Shown: positions 38,166 through 48,421 of the stretch, piece by piece
How positions within the stretch are numbered: position 1 is the stretch's first letter
Layout of the letters: each line of letters opens with the position of its first letter
Assembly (NCBI GenBank): GCA_026003075.1
Contig: BPGO01000007.1
Location: forward strand, 62,001-126,000
Direction of reading: 5' to 3'
DNA: 64,000 nucleotides
From: Fimbriimonadales bacterium
GTDB taxonomy: Bacteria > Armatimonadota > Fimbriimonadia > Fimbriimonadales > GBS-DC
Position numbers and translations under genes: made by a program
The notes under the pieces: model-generated
Databases searched by the model: none
The model's input: only the letters and a program-made list of their open reading frames with translations
Told to the model about the DNA's origin: nothing

Positions 38166-38837
38166 CTAAAACAGTCGCATCTGTTCCTCGCCTTCTGGGA
38201 CGATGGGCTTTGTTTCTTCCATCAGGCGTCGGATTTCCTTGACGCGCTCGCGTGCGGCGGCCAGGTCCTCCACCAGCGAGCGATACGCCTTCTCATACGC
38301 TTCACCCGCCTGACGCAAGATGTACGCGGGATGGAGCGCGGCAATCACCGCAGGCGCGTAGCGATTGCTGAACCACAGCCCACGCTCCTGCATGATTTTG
38401 AAATTTTTGTGAATCAGGGTCGACGCGGATGGCGAGCCGAGACACACAATCACCAGTGGCTTAATCAGGGTGAGTTGCGCATCGATCCAGGGGAAACAGG
38501 CTTGGATTTCGTCGTGCGTTGGGGGGCGGTTCCGCACGCGCCCATTTTCAATCACGCAGGCGCGGCACTTGACAATATTGCAAATGTAGACATGGCGCCG
38601 CGCCATGCCTGCTTCGCGCAGTGCCTTATCGAGCAGCGCGCCTGCCCTTCCGACAAAAGGTCGCCCTGTCGCGTCTTCCTGTTCGCCGGGACCCTCGCCC
38701 ACAATCACCAGCGGCGAGCGCGGGTTGCCCTCGCCAAACACGACATGGGTGCGCGTCTGCGCGAGGGGACAAGCGACGCACTGTTTCGCCTTCGCTTCGA
38801 CCTCCGCCAGCAGCTCCTCAACGGGTCGCTCCGTCAT
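38166..38837 (-). CDS. Uracil-DNA glycosylase family 4-like
   Basis: CVACPLAQTRTHVVFGEGNPRSPLVIVGEGPGEQEDATGRPFVGRAG, YICNIVKCR, LHPAYILRQ. Confidence 0.93.
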   Translation of the reverse strand: MTERPVEELLAEVEAKAKQCVACPLAQTRTHVVFGEGNPRSPLVIVGEGPGEQEDATGRPFVGRAGALLDKALREAGMARRHVYICNIVKCRACVIENGRVRNRPPTHDEIQACFPWIDAQLTLIKPLVIVCLGSPSASTLIHKNFKIMQERGLWFSNRYAPAVIAALHPAYILRQAGEAYEKAYRSLVEDLAAARERVKEIRRLMEETKPIVPEGEEQMRLF

Positions 38838-39336
38838 GGGGTGTATTCACCTCCTGCAGGGCGCGTTGCAGGCGCGCGTAGGTCTCGCTCAGGCTTTCGG
38901 GGAGGACGCGCGTCTCGCCGATGGTCGCCATGAAGTTCGTGTCGCCGTGCCAGCGCGGCACAATATGCAGGTGCAAATGCTCCTCGATCCCCGCTCCAGC
39001 AGCCCGCCCGAGATTGAACCCCACATTGAAGCCGTCGGGACGATACTCACGCTCCAGCGCACGCAGACACAGGCGCATCAGGTTGCCTAAATCCAGCCAT
39101 TCCGCGTCGGTCAGGCTCGCCAAATCGCGCGTGTGGCGGTACGGCGCAATCATCAGATGCCCGCTGGTGTAGGGAAATAGGTTCAGAATCACATAACACT
39201 GCGTAGAGCGCCACAGGATAAGGTTCTGCGCGTCGGCGCCTTCAGCAGGCTTGGCACAAAAGAGACACTCTGCGCTGGGCGTGCCTGCCTCGCGCACATA
39301 CTGCATCCGCCACGGCGCCCACAAACGCTCCTGCAT
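38818..39336 (-). CDS. HIT family hydrolase
   Basis: LWAPWRMQYV, CLFC, EEHLHLHIVPRWHGDTNFM. Confidence 0.92.
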   Translation of the reverse strand: MQERLWAPWRMQYVREAGTPSAECLFCAKPAEGADAQNLILWRSTQCYVILNLFPYTSGHLMIAPYRHTRDLASLTDAEWLDLGNLMRLCLRALEREYRPDGFNVGFNLGRAAGAGIEEHLHLHIVPRWHGDTNFMATIGETRVLPESLSETYARLQRALQEVNTPHDGATR

Positions 39337-39487
39337 AGCACTATTATACCGACTTGTAGGTATAATCGAAGCGCGGCAAGGTGAATATTCCGACTTTCCA
39401 TGCCGATAATTCCCTTGAGCAGGAGACACAGATGGCACGAAAGTTGCTGTGCGATGTACAGGATAGACTCGTACGGGAGGGAAGTTT

Positions 39488-40399
39488 ATGAGAGGGCTTA
39501 TCATTGCTTTGAGCCTGACGCTGTGGGCGTCCGCGCTGGCACAGCGTGTGGAAGGCGCGTACCGCCTCCATCCTGAAGATGTGATTCGTATCCAAGTAGT
39601 CGGGGAACCTGAGTTGTCTGCGCCCCAAATAACGGTGTCACGCGACGGAAAAATCTCGGTGCCGATCATCGGAGAAGTTCAAGCAGGAGGGCTAACCACA
39701 ACCGAGTTAGAACAGCTCATCAGCCGTCGCTATCGGGAGCTGGATATCCTGCGTGAGCCTCGCGTCTCGGTAACGATTCTGCAGTTCCATCGCCCGCGCG
39801 TGTCGATTTTGGGCTTTGTGCAACGGCCGGGCACTTTTGAGTTCAAAGAGGGCGACCGTGTGCTGGACGCCTTGTCGCTGGGGGGCGGGGTGAACCCCGA
39901 ACGCGCTAAACTGGAAGCAGCATGGATGCAGCGTGCTGATGGCACAAAGATTGACCTCAACCTCTACCGCCTGCTCTACGAAGGCGACCTGAGCCAGAAC
40001 TTCTTGCTTCAAGACGGCGACACCATCTATGTACCCGAAGAGACCCAGAACCGCTATTTTGTGGGCGGGCAGGTGAAGCGCCCAGGGCAATACATCTGGC
40101 GTCCCGGACTGACCGTGTTGGACGCGCTCTCGCAAGCCGCGTGGGAAACGGAACGCGCCCGCCTGAGCCAGACTTTCGTGGTGCGCCAGAAACCCGATGG
40201 TAGTGAGGAACGGATTCGGGTGGATGTGGTGCGCCTGCTCAACAGAGCCGATATGAAGCAAAATATCGAGCTGCAGCCAGGTGATGTGGTGTATGTCTCG
40301 GAGACGAACACCCCGAACTTTGATCAGGTATATCGCGCGCTTTCCGTTCTTTGGATTTTGCGTCAGTTGGATTACGGTCGCTCGCTCTGGCGACCGTGA
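39488..40399 (+). CDS. Polysaccharide export/SLBB protein (Wza-like)
   Basis: YRLHPEDVIRIQVVGEPELSA, VSILGFVQRPGTFEF, YFVGGQVKRPGQYIW. Confidence 0.92.
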   Translation: MRGLIIALSLTLWASALAQRVEGAYRLHPEDVIRIQVVGEPELSAPQITVSRDGKISVPIIGEVQAGGLTTTELEQLISRRYRELDILREPRVSVTILQFHRPRVSILGFVQRPGTFEFKEGDRVLDALSLGGGVNPERAKLEAAWMQRADGTKIDLNLYRLLYEGDLSQNFLLQDGDTIYVPEETQNRYFVGGQVKRPGQYIWRPGLTVLDALSQAAWETERARLSQTFVVRQKPDGSEERIRVDVVRLLNRADMKQNIELQPGDVVYVSETNTPNFDQVYRALSVLWILRQLDYGRSLWRP

Positions 40400-40414
40400 G
40401 GGAGGTTTCGCGTT

Positions 40415-42655
40415 ATGAACTTATGGCAAGCAATTAAGCTGCTGAAACGGCGCTGGTGGATTATCGGCTTGATTACGGGCATCGTAACGGGCGTGGTGTT
40501 CGCCTACTACTATTCCCAACCGCGCGAGTGGGAAGGCTTCGCGGTGATCGCAGAGTACCGCTCGCTGCAGGCGAACCGCACCGTGATTTACCCCGACCCC
40601 TACTCGCTCCAGGTTGACCTGATTACACGCCTCCAGAACATCGCCAATGTGGTGGGGAGCTATAGCGTCTTGCTCAGTACTTGGCGCGAGATCAAAGATA
40701 GCGGACAGTGGGAGCCTGCCGAGCGCATTAAGCAAACGGTTCCCCCAAACGAACAAGACTTCGCTGGGGTCGTGGACTTGGTGCGCCGCACAGAAATCAA
40801 ACCCATCCCCAACACCGAGTACCTGAGTATTATCATTAAAACTCAGGGCGATATCGAGGTCGCACCCCGACAGGCGCAATACGCGATGGAGGTTCTCCTA
40901 CGCAAGTTCCAAGAGCAATACAGTGCGCTCAATAGTCAGACCGCGCGCCCCTCGCGTGAGTTCGTGGAGCAGGAATATCAACAGGCGCAGCGCGAGTATG
41001 AGCGTGCCACACGCCAGCTCAGCGAGTACCTCAACCAGAACAAAGATGTCATCCAAGCGCAGAACCAAACGAATATCCTGCTGCAGTCCATCTCACGAGC
41101 GGAGCTGCAGCTGTATGATGCAGAGGTCGCGCGTCAATCGGCAGCAGCGCGACTGGCACGGCTCGCGCAACAACTACGCCAAGAAGAGCGACGCCCCGGC
41201 GGGGGTGAGTACCGCCAGCTGAGTAAAGTCCTGCGCAACAATCCTATTATCCAACAGCTGCAGTCGGAACTGGCACGCGCTCAGAACGACCTGCAAGCCC
41301 AAATTGCGCAAGGACGGGGCGAAAACCACCCCGAAGTGCAGCGCATCAAGGGGCGCATCGAAGAACTGGAGAAACAGTTAGGCGAGCAGCAAGCGATGAT
41401 TCTGGACGCCGAAACCACGGGGGTGAACAACCTCTACGAAGCCCTCAAACGCGACTACCTGCAAGCGATGGTGGAGACCCAAGTCGCCGAGCGGCGCGTG
41501 AACGAACTACGCACCCAACTGGCAGAGATGCGCGCGAAACTCGACGGGCTGCCTGAACGCCAGCGCATTGCCGATGAGCTGACGCTCCGAGTGCAACTGG
41601 CGGAGGGCAAAGTCCGCCTGCTCAAGCAGAAGCTGGACGAAGCGTTGACCCGTGAAAGCGAGCTGCAGACCGCGGGCTTCGTGAAGATTATCGACGGTCC
41701 TGGCGCGCGCCCGGTGGATAAGAACCTGCCGCTGCGTGTGGCGCTCGCGTTTGCATTGAGCCTGATTCTCTCCACAGGGCTGGTGCTCCTGCTGGGGCAG
41801 GTGGATCAGGGGGTCTATACACCCAGTCAAGCGGAGGCGTTGTTTGGCATCCCCGTGATCGCCGCACTGCCCCGCATGACACGCGCCTTACTCTCGCGCG
41901 ACCGAACCGAGCAGACCCCGCTCAGCGCGTCCTATCAGCTCCTCTCCACCAGCCTCATGGAGGCGAATGGCAAGTTAAACGGACCTGCGGTGGCTATCAC
42001 GGGCGCCGACCCCGATGTGGGGCGCACGACGGTCGCCTACAACCTCGCGCTGACCCTCGCTCGCGATGGGGCGCGCGTGGTGCTGATTGACGGCGACATG
42101 CGCAACCCGCAACTGCACCGCCTCGTGCGCGCCGATGTGAACCACCCGGGACTAAGCGACATTCTGCAGGGGAAAGCCTCGCTGGAACAAGCCGTCCAAC
42201 AGACCGCCATCGAGGGACTGGTGTTTATCGGCGCAGGCGCACCGCCAGAGAACCCCATCCGCCTGTTGCGCTCGCCCGAAATGCACCAGTTGCTGGAAAC
42301 CCTCAAAAAAGTGGCAGACTTCATCATCATCGACACGCCGTCTGCTGCTACCTTCGCCGACAGCACGGTCATCGGTTTGGCGGCAGGAAATGTGTTGGTG
42401 GTGCACGCGGCGGGGCAAGGCATGACCGACGCCACACGCGAGATGCTGGCGCGTCTCAAGCAGCATAATGCCAATCTTGTGGGTGTGGTGCTGAACAAGG
42501 TGCGCCTCGATGATAGCGTGGTGTACCGCCACTTCCAGAAGGGCTACCAGCGCGCCTTGAGCGGACGCAACGGCGTCGCCGAACGCGCCGCGCTCCCCGC
42601 TGCGAGCCGCCGTGTGGACGACTCCGAACCCGAACAGACCACCCCACGCGATTGA
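40415..42655 (+). CDS. Wzz/tyrosine-kinase-like exopolysaccharide chain-length regulator
   Basis: N-terminal Wzz TM, coiled-coil, C-terminal AITGADPDVGRTTVAYNLALTLARDGARVVLIDGDMRNP. Confidence 0.92.
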   Translation: MNLWQAIKLLKRRWWIIGLITGIVTGVVFAYYYSQPREWEGFAVIAEYRSLQANRTVIYPDPYSLQVDLITRLQNIANVVGSYSVLLSTWREIKDSGQWEPAERIKQTVPPNEQDFAGVVDLVRRTEIKPIPNTEYLSIIIKTQGDIEVAPRQAQYAMEVLLRKFQEQYSALNSQTARPSREFVEQEYQQAQREYERATRQLSEYLNQNKDVIQAQNQTNILLQSISRAELQLYDAEVARQSAAARLARLAQQLRQEERRPGGGEYRQLSKVLRNNPIIQQLQSELARAQNDLQAQIAQGRGENHPEVQRIKGRIEELEKQLGEQQAMILDAETTGVNNLYEALKRDYLQAMVETQVAERRVNELRTQLAEMRAKLDGLPERQRIADELTLRVQLAEGKVRLLKQKLDEALTRESELQTAGFVKIIDGPGARPVDKNLPLRVALAFALSLILSTGLVLLLGQVDQGVYTPSQAEALFGIPVIAALPRMTRALLSRDRTEQTPLSASYQLLSTSLMEANGKLNGPAVAITGADPDVGRTTVAYNLALTLARDGARVVLIDGDMRNPQLHRLVRADVNHPGLSDILQGKASLEQAVQQTAIEGLVFIGAGAPPENPIRLLRSPEMHQLLETLKKVADFIIIDTPSAATFADSTVIGLAAGNVLVVHAAGQGMTDATREMLARLKQHNANLVGVVLNKVRLDDSVVYRHFQKGYQRALSGRNGVAERAALPAASRRVDDSEPEQTTPRD

Positions 42656-42705
42656 GAATGATTCGGGGGGGCGCGTCGTGTGCCCCCCTTTGAAAGGAGC
42701 TTGTG

Positions 42706-43419
42706 ATGGTTAGCCGACCGAGTACGACGATAGAACGGGCGGCGGGCAAAAGAACGGAGCGCCCGCACGCACCCCCATGTTCGCCCTTTGCAGAGTATAT
42801 CCCAGCGGTTAAAATCCCCCACGCCTTCTGGAAACGGCTCATCGATATCGTCGGCTCCGCATGTGCGCTTATACTCCTGGCGCCCGTGATGCTCCTCATC
42901 GCGTTGCTCATTTGGCTGGAATCGCCCGGACCCGTGCTGTTCCGTCAGATTCGGCTCGGACGCTACGGAAAACCCTTCATCATGTACAAGTTCCGCTCGA
43001 TGCGCAGCAACGCGCAGGAATTGCAACCATTGCTGATGCACATGAATGAAAAGCAAGGCGGCGCGTTCAAAATCAAAGACGACCCCCGCATGACGCGCAT
43101 CGGCAGGTTCATCCGAAAGTACAGCCTCGACGAACTGCCGCAACTGTTTAATGTCCTCAAGGGCGACCTGAGCCTCGTCGGTCCCCGCGCCATGGCGCCC
43201 TACGATGTGAACCGTTTCGACAAATTGGAGTACTATACGCGCTTTGCGGTACCGCAGGGCTGCACAGGGCTGTGGCAAGTCAGTGGGCGCAGCAACTTGA
43301 CTTTCGACGAGTGGATGCGCCTCGACATCTACTATGTGGAAAATATCTCCTTAGGGCTGGATGTTAAAATCCTGCTCCGCACGATACCAGCCATCCTCAA
43401 AGGCGATGGAGCGTACTAA
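42706..43419 (+). CDS. Undecaprenyl-phosphate sugar transferase
   Basis: KRLIDIVGSACALILLAPVM, YKFRSMRSNAQELQ, RIGRFIRKYSLDELPQLFNVLKGDLSLVGPR. Confidence 0.95.
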   Translation: MVSRPSTTIERAAGKRTERPHAPPCSPFAEYIPAVKIPHAFWKRLIDIVGSACALILLAPVMLLIALLIWLESPGPVLFRQIRLGRYGKPFIMYKFRSMRSNAQELQPLLMHMNEKQGGAFKIKDDPRMTRIGRFIRKYSLDELPQLFNVLKGDLSLVGPRAMAPYDVNRFDKLEYYTRFAVPQGCTGLWQVSGRSNLTFDEWMRLDIYYVENISLGLDVKILLRTIPAILKGDGAY

Positions 43420-44359
43420 GCGACGATTTCTGGTGACGGGGGGCGCGGGCTTTATCGGGTCGCACCTCACGCGATTCCTACTCCAGCACGGGCAGGTGCG
43501 TGTGCTGGATGACCTTTCTACAGGTACATTAGACAATCTCCGCGACCTGCTCAGTGAGATCGAGTTTATTCAAGGCAGCGTTGCTGATCCCCACACTGTG
43601 CGCGCGGCGGTAGACGGCTGCGCGATGGTGTTCCATCTGGCGGCGCAGGTTTCCGTGCCTCTCTCGATGGAGTCGCCGACGGAGACTTTCGAGGTGAATG
43701 TGTACAGCACGCAGTTGCTGCTGGAGGCGGCGCGTCAGGGAGGTTGTGAGCGGTTCATTTTTGCCTCATCGGCGGCGGTCTACGGCGAGTCGCCCCGGCT
43801 CCCAAAGCGCGAAGGCATGCACGCAGCGCCCATCTCACCCTACGGCTGGAGCAAGTATTACGGCGAGCTACTCTGCCGAGACTACTGGCGTGTGTTTGGT
43901 GTACCAACCATCAGTTTTCGCTTTTTCAATGTGTACGGACCGCGCCAAAACCCGCGTTCGCAGTACGCCGCCGTCGTACCACGCTGGATTACCGCCGCGC
44001 TGACCGACCGCAAGCCGATTATCTTTGGCGACGGCAAACAGGTGCGCGACTTTGTCTACATCGACGACCTGATTCAGGGCATCTGGCTGGGCGCGACGCA
44101 CCCCAGCGCCGTAGGCAAGGTGTTCAACCTCGCCAGCGGCACGCGCTCCACCCTGCTGGAACTGTTGCACGCCATCGAGCAGGCGGTGGGCTATTCACTA
44201 CAGCCTGAATATCAGCCCCCACGCGCGGGCGACATCCGCCGCTCCTTCGCCGACATTAGCCTCATCCAGCGCACGCTGGGCTACCAACCTCGCTATACCC
44301 TGCAAGAGGGCATACGGCGCACTGTAGAAGCCTATCAGAAGGAGCTGGTCTGCGTATGA
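43406..44359 (+). CDS. NAD-dependent epimerase/dehydratase
   Basis: FLVTGGAGFIGSHLTRFLLQ, SPYGWSKYYGE, FRFFNVYGPRQNP. Confidence 0.93.
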   Translation: MERTKRRFLVTGGAGFIGSHLTRFLLQHGQVRVLDDLSTGTLDNLRDLLSEIEFIQGSVADPHTVRAAVDGCAMVFHLAAQVSVPLSMESPTETFEVNVYSTQLLLEAARQGGCERFIFASSAAVYGESPRLPKREGMHAAPISPYGWSKYYGELLCRDYWRVFGVPTISFRFFNVYGPRQNPRSQYAAVVPRWITAALTDRKPIIFGDGKQVRDFVYIDDLIQGIWLGATHPSAVGKVFNLASGTRSTLLELLHAIEQAVGYSLQPEYQPPRAGDIRRSFADISLIQRTLGYQPRYTLQEGIRRTVEAYQKELVCV

Positions 44360-45255
44360 GCCAGACGCGCGTTGCAGCGAATCCGTTAGGCGTTGGGGTC
44401 GCGCTTATTCAGGCGATGCGCCCGCACCAGTGGATTAAAAATCTGCTGGTGTTCGCCGCGCTGCTGTTCACGGCGCAGTTCACGAATCTCACCCTGCTGT
44501 GGCAGACGGTTGTGGGCTTCTTCGCGCTCTGTTTCACCGCCAGCAGCATCTATCTGGTAAACGATATATTAGACCGCGAGCGCGACCGCCATCACCCCAA
44601 AAAGCAGAACCGTCCGATAGCGTCGGGGCGATTGCCTGTACCCGTCGCGTGGTTGGGGGCGGGGGCATTGCTGGCGTTAGGGCTGGGACTGGCGTTTTGG
44701 CTACGTGTCCCGTTCGGCGTGCTGGTACTGGTGTACGCTCTCCAAAGCACACTCTATACTCTCTATCTCAAGCACATTCCCTTGCTCGATGTGGGCGTGA
44801 TTGCGCTGGGCTTTTTATTGCGGGCGGTGTCGGGCGCGGTGCTGATTGAAGCATCCATCTCACCCTGGCTGATTATCTGTACCTTTTTCTTGGCGCTGTT
44901 TTTAGGTTTCGCGAAACGGCGTCATGAGCTGGTGTCGCTGGGCGAGGACGCCGCCAGCCACCGCAGTGCACTGGGCGACTACTCCGCAAATATGCTGGAG
45001 CATCTGCTCACGATTTGCATGGGGCTGGCGCTGCAATCCTATGCGATTTATGTGATTTTGTCCGAGACGGCGAAAAACCATCCAAACCTCTGGTATACTT
45101 TACCAGTGGTCACTTACGGGTTGTTGCGCTACTTTTTCGTAGTGCATCGGTACGATGCGGGGGGCAGCCCTGAGAAGCTGATTCTGTCTGATAAACACAT
45201 CGCGCTCTCGGTGGTCGTGTGGGGCTTAATCGTGCTATGGGTGATGCGAGGATGA
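44356..45255 (+). CDS. UbiA family prenyltransferase (decaprenyl-phosphate phosphoribosyltransferase-like)
   Basis: MRPHQWIKNLLVFAALLF, YLVNDILDRERDRHHPKKQNRPIASG. Confidence 0.9.
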   Translation: MSQTRVAANPLGVGVALIQAMRPHQWIKNLLVFAALLFTAQFTNLTLLWQTVVGFFALCFTASSIYLVNDILDRERDRHHPKKQNRPIASGRLPVPVAWLGAGALLALGLGLAFWLRVPFGVLVLVYALQSTLYTLYLKHIPLLDVGVIALGFLLRAVSGAVLIEASISPWLIICTFFLALFLGFAKRRHELVSLGEDAASHRSALGDYSANMLEHLLTICMGLALQSYAIYVILSETAKNHPNLWYTLPVVTYGLLRYFFVVHRYDAGGSPEKLILSDKHIALSVVVWGLIVLWVMRG

Positions 45256-45779
45256 GCATGCTACAGAGAACACGCAGGCGCGTACAGACACTCCCGCTTG
45301 GGGTGCGCCAGTTCCTCAAGTTCGCCACTGTGGGGGCAATGAACACCGCGATCGACTGGAGTTTGGCGTTCTTCTTGACCTACTACACCCCCATCCCCCG
45401 CACGCTGGGGGGGGCGTTTGTGAATCTCTCAGGCGCGCCGCTGCGTCCAGAAGCTGCCGCCGTGTGGTTCGCGAAAATCATCTCCTCGGGCACAGCAACC
45501 ATCAACAGTTTCATCTGGAACCGTCGCTGGACTTTTCGCGTGCGTGATAAGCAAGCACGTACGCGCCAGTTCGCGAAGTTTGTCACGGTGAATGTGGTTG
45601 GCATGCTGCTCAACTCCACGATTACCACGCTGCTCATTCGTCCGTTTCTACCGGAACCGCCGCGCATTGTGTTTATGGCGTGCCAGGCGACCGCGACGGC
45701 AATCGTGTTATTTTGGAACTTTTTTATGAACAAATACTGGACTTTCAAAGGCGCATCTGGGGTATCTATAGAATCGTAG
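45252..45779 (+). CDS. GtrA family protein
   Basis: QFLKFATVGAMNTAIDWSLAFFL, SFIWNRRWTFR, FFMNKYWTF. Confidence 0.9.
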   Translation: MSMLQRTRRRVQTLPLGVRQFLKFATVGAMNTAIDWSLAFFLTYYTPIPRTLGGAFVNLSGAPLRPEAAAVWFAKIISSGTATINSFIWNRRWTFRVRDKQARTRQFAKFVTVNVVGMLLNSTITTLLIRPFLPEPPRIVFMACQATATAIVLFWNFFMNKYWTFKGASGVSIES

Positions 45780-45795
45780 ACAGGAGGCGAGAGCG

Positions 45796-46704
45796 ATGGA
45801 TCAGTTCTTACTGGAGTTGAAAAAGCTGCCGCGTCCCCAACCGATACTGGTGGGCGTGGTGCTTGCGTTCCTTGGGATGGTGCTTTATGCCTATCGTGAA
45901 GTGATTGAGTGGTACTGGCTGCCGCGTTGGGGCGACTCGAACGGCTATTATTCGTATGCCTACTTGGTGCCGCCGTTGGCGTTGGTGATGATTTGGATGC
46001 GACGCGAACGGCTATTGCAACTCCAGGCGCAACCGTCGTGGTGGGGGCTTCCGCTCTTCTTGGCGGCGCTGGGTATTCATCTGCTGGGGCACTGGGGTTA
46101 CTCCAGTTGGGTTTCCAGCATGGCGTTCCCGCTCTTCCTGATTGCAGGCAGCCTGCTCCTCTGGGGAACCCAAGTCACGAAGGTCTTGCTGTACCCACTC
46201 CTGTTTCTCTATCTTATGATGCCGATGCCTTCGGTCGTGTTCGACGAGATCACGAACCCCATCCAAGTCTGGTCGACCGATGTCGCTGAAGCGATACTAA
46301 GACCATTTTACAATATTCTGCGGGAAAACCAAGCCACGATTATCATGCCGTCGGGTTATCATTTACTCGTGGGGGTCGAGTGTAGTGGTTTCAAAGTCAC
46401 AATCGCGTTGCTCACTTTTATCCTGTTTTTCTACACGCTGGTGGAGATGCCTTTGTGGAAAAAGTTGATTCTGCCCGCGGCGTTGGTACCGATTGCGATT
46501 ATCTCCAACGGGCTACGAATCGCGCTGATTGGCGTAATGGGTCAGGAATACGGCTCGGAAGCGGCGAAAATCGCGCACGAGGGCTATGAGCTCACCCTGC
46601 CGCTCCTGGGAACTGTCACCATTCCCACAACGGGCGCGTTGGAGATCCTGATCCCGTTTGTGGCGCTGTTTTTGATCGCGAGGTGGTTAGGATGGAAGAG
46701 ATGA
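45796..46704 (+). CDS. Exosortase
   Basis: SGYHLLVGVECSGFKVTIALLTFILFF (catalytic Cys), SNGLRIALIG (Arg), AHEGYE (His). Confidence 0.92.
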   Translation: MDQFLLELKKLPRPQPILVGVVLAFLGMVLYAYREVIEWYWLPRWGDSNGYYSYAYLVPPLALVMIWMRRERLLQLQAQPSWWGLPLFLAALGIHLLGHWGYSSWVSSMAFPLFLIAGSLLLWGTQVTKVLLYPLLFLYLMMPMPSVVFDEITNPIQVWSTDVAEAILRPFYNILRENQATIIMPSGYHLLVGVECSGFKVTIALLTFILFFYTLVEMPLWKKLILPAALVPIAIISNGLRIALIGVMGQEYGSEAAKIAHEGYELTLPLLGTVTIPTTGALEILIPFVALFLIARWLGWKR

Positions 46705-47528
46705 AAATCAGACCCGAAGACAGTGGCACGGACAATCCCGTCCACACAGAGAGTGCCCCTGTCCGTGCAGAAGACGCCGCTCCTCAAGCCGCCAACGGTG
46801 CGCTGGAGGAACAGGCGCCGTTAGGCAAGGACGCTCCGCTCAATGCTCAAGCCACGGTTCCACCAATGGACTGGAAACGGTTCGGCGCGCCGGTTTTTGT
46901 ACTAATGTTCTTGACCGTCGGGCTGGTGTTGGCGATTCAGTTCATGCCGCGCCCGCAGCCCCTCAAGGACGGAAAGACGCTGAACAAAATCCCCGCCACT
47001 TTGGGGGAGTGGACACTCTTGACCGAGTACCCCATGTCCGAGTCGGCGCTGAGAGAGCTTATGCCCGATGAGTATATCGCTCGTGTCTATGTGAACTCGC
47101 GCGGCGACCAGGCAGACCTCTCGATCATCGCAGGCTCGCACACGGGCGCGTTTCACAACCCTCAGGTGTGTTTCCGCGTGCAGGATTGGAGTTTCGAAGA
47201 GACCAGCGAGATTAAGCTTCAGGTTCCGGGCAAGGAGGAACCGATATCGGCGACCTTCGTGCGCTTAGTCGCTTCTGAGGGGCAGAATCGCAAAGCCGTG
47301 GGAATCTACTTCTACTCTACGCCGATGGGGTACCGCACGGATACTTCCTCGGCGCGTATCTTTCTGCTGCTGGCACGCTTAACGGGGATGGACCAGCAAC
47401 GCGCGTACTTTGTGCGGTTCCTAAAAACCTCGCAAGGCGATCCAGAGCGTGACCAGGAGGAGATTAAGCAGTTTGCCGAGCAGGCGTTGGCGGCGATGGC
47501 GCAAACCAATCCCGAAGTGGTGCGATAA
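46692..47528 (+). CDS. EpsI-like exosortase-associated protein
   Basis: IPATLGEWTLLTEYPMSESALRELMPDEYIARVYVNSRGDQADLSIIAGS, HNPQVCFRVQDWSFEE. Confidence 0.85.
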   Translation: MEEMKIRPEDSGTDNPVHTESAPVRAEDAAPQAANGALEEQAPLGKDAPLNAQATVPPMDWKRFGAPVFVLMFLTVGLVLAIQFMPRPQPLKDGKTLNKIPATLGEWTLLTEYPMSESALRELMPDEYIARVYVNSRGDQADLSIIAGSHTGAFHNPQVCFRVQDWSFEETSEIKLQVPGKEEPISATFVRLVASEGQNRKAVGIYFYSTPMGYRTDTSSARIFLLLARLTGMDQQRAYFVRFLKTSQGDPERDQEEIKQFAEQALAAMAQTNPEVVR

Positions 47529-47530
47529 CG

Positions 47531-48418
47531 ATGGCAGCAGAGCGCGTCGTGCTACGGGCAGAGAACATCGAGTCGGCGTTGCACGGCGGCGTCTGCATCG
47601 TGCCAATGCGCTTCACACTGGAGCGTGGTGAGTTGGTCGCACTGTTTGGTCCGTCGGGGGCGGGCAAGAGCCTGCTGCTGGCGTTGATTGCTGGCGAAGT
47701 TGCGTTGGAGGGTGGGCGGCTTGAAGTCGCCGATTTCGCTTTGATGCCCGATTTGCCCGAAGGGCGCGCCCTGCGCAGCACGACACCCTTGAGTTTCCTC
47801 AAGCGTTATGCGCCATCGCTGACGCGCGCGGTGTATATGATCGAGTTGCTGGGGCTGGGTGAACGCATAGAAACCCCGCTCACGGAACTCTCCACTGGGC
47901 AGCGCCATATGCTACGCGTGGGCGGCGCCCTCGTGCAGCAGGCGCCGCTCTACTTGCTGGATGACCCTTTTGAAGGCGCGGACTTCGAACGCCGACGCCG
48001 TCTCTGGAACGAACTGGATGACCGCTGCCGATTCGGTGCAGCGGTTCTGTTCGCCACGCGCGACCCCGCAATCGCCGAACGCGCCGATCGTGTGTTGATG
48101 CTGGACGACGGACGCCTCATCGCCGATGCTGCCCCCGAACACCTCATCGCCGAGCAGGAAGCGACCGAAATCGAAATCGAGGCGCACGACCCAGAACCTC
48201 TCTTGGACGGGTTAGAGGGTATCGACTTACGCATCGAGCAGCTGCCCGATGGCTATCGGCTGCGTCTCTACGCCAGCGACACGCTTGCACTGCGCCTGCT
48301 GCAGGAGGGCTACGGCAACATCCGCGCGATTTATGTCCGCCCGCCTAACTTGGAAGAAGTTTGGCAGTGGCGGCGGCTCAAAGCACGCACCCAGAAAACG
48401 CTACTAAGGCAGGAGTAA
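47531..48418 (+). CDS. ABC-type ATPase
   Basis: Walker A GPSGAGKS, signature LSTGQRH, Walker B YLLDDPF. Confidence 0.85.
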   Translation: MAAERVVLRAENIESALHGGVCIVPMRFTLERGELVALFGPSGAGKSLLLALIAGEVALEGGRLEVADFALMPDLPEGRALRSTTPLSFLKRYAPSLTRAVYMIELLGLGERIETPLTELSTGQRHMLRVGGALVQQAPLYLLDDPFEGADFERRRRLWNELDDRCRFGAAVLFATRDPAIAERADRVLMLDDGRLIADAAPEHLIAEQEATEIEIEAHDPEPLLDGLEGIDLRIEQLPDGYRLRLYASDTLALRLLQEGYGNIRAIYVRPPNLEEVWQWRRLKARTQKTLLRQE

Positions 48419-48421
48419 CGC

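Noticed and set aside
38019-38933. 304-aa plus-strand ORF
   Set aside because: Covers REP-like repeats and the antisense of the family 4 UDG gene; no domain.
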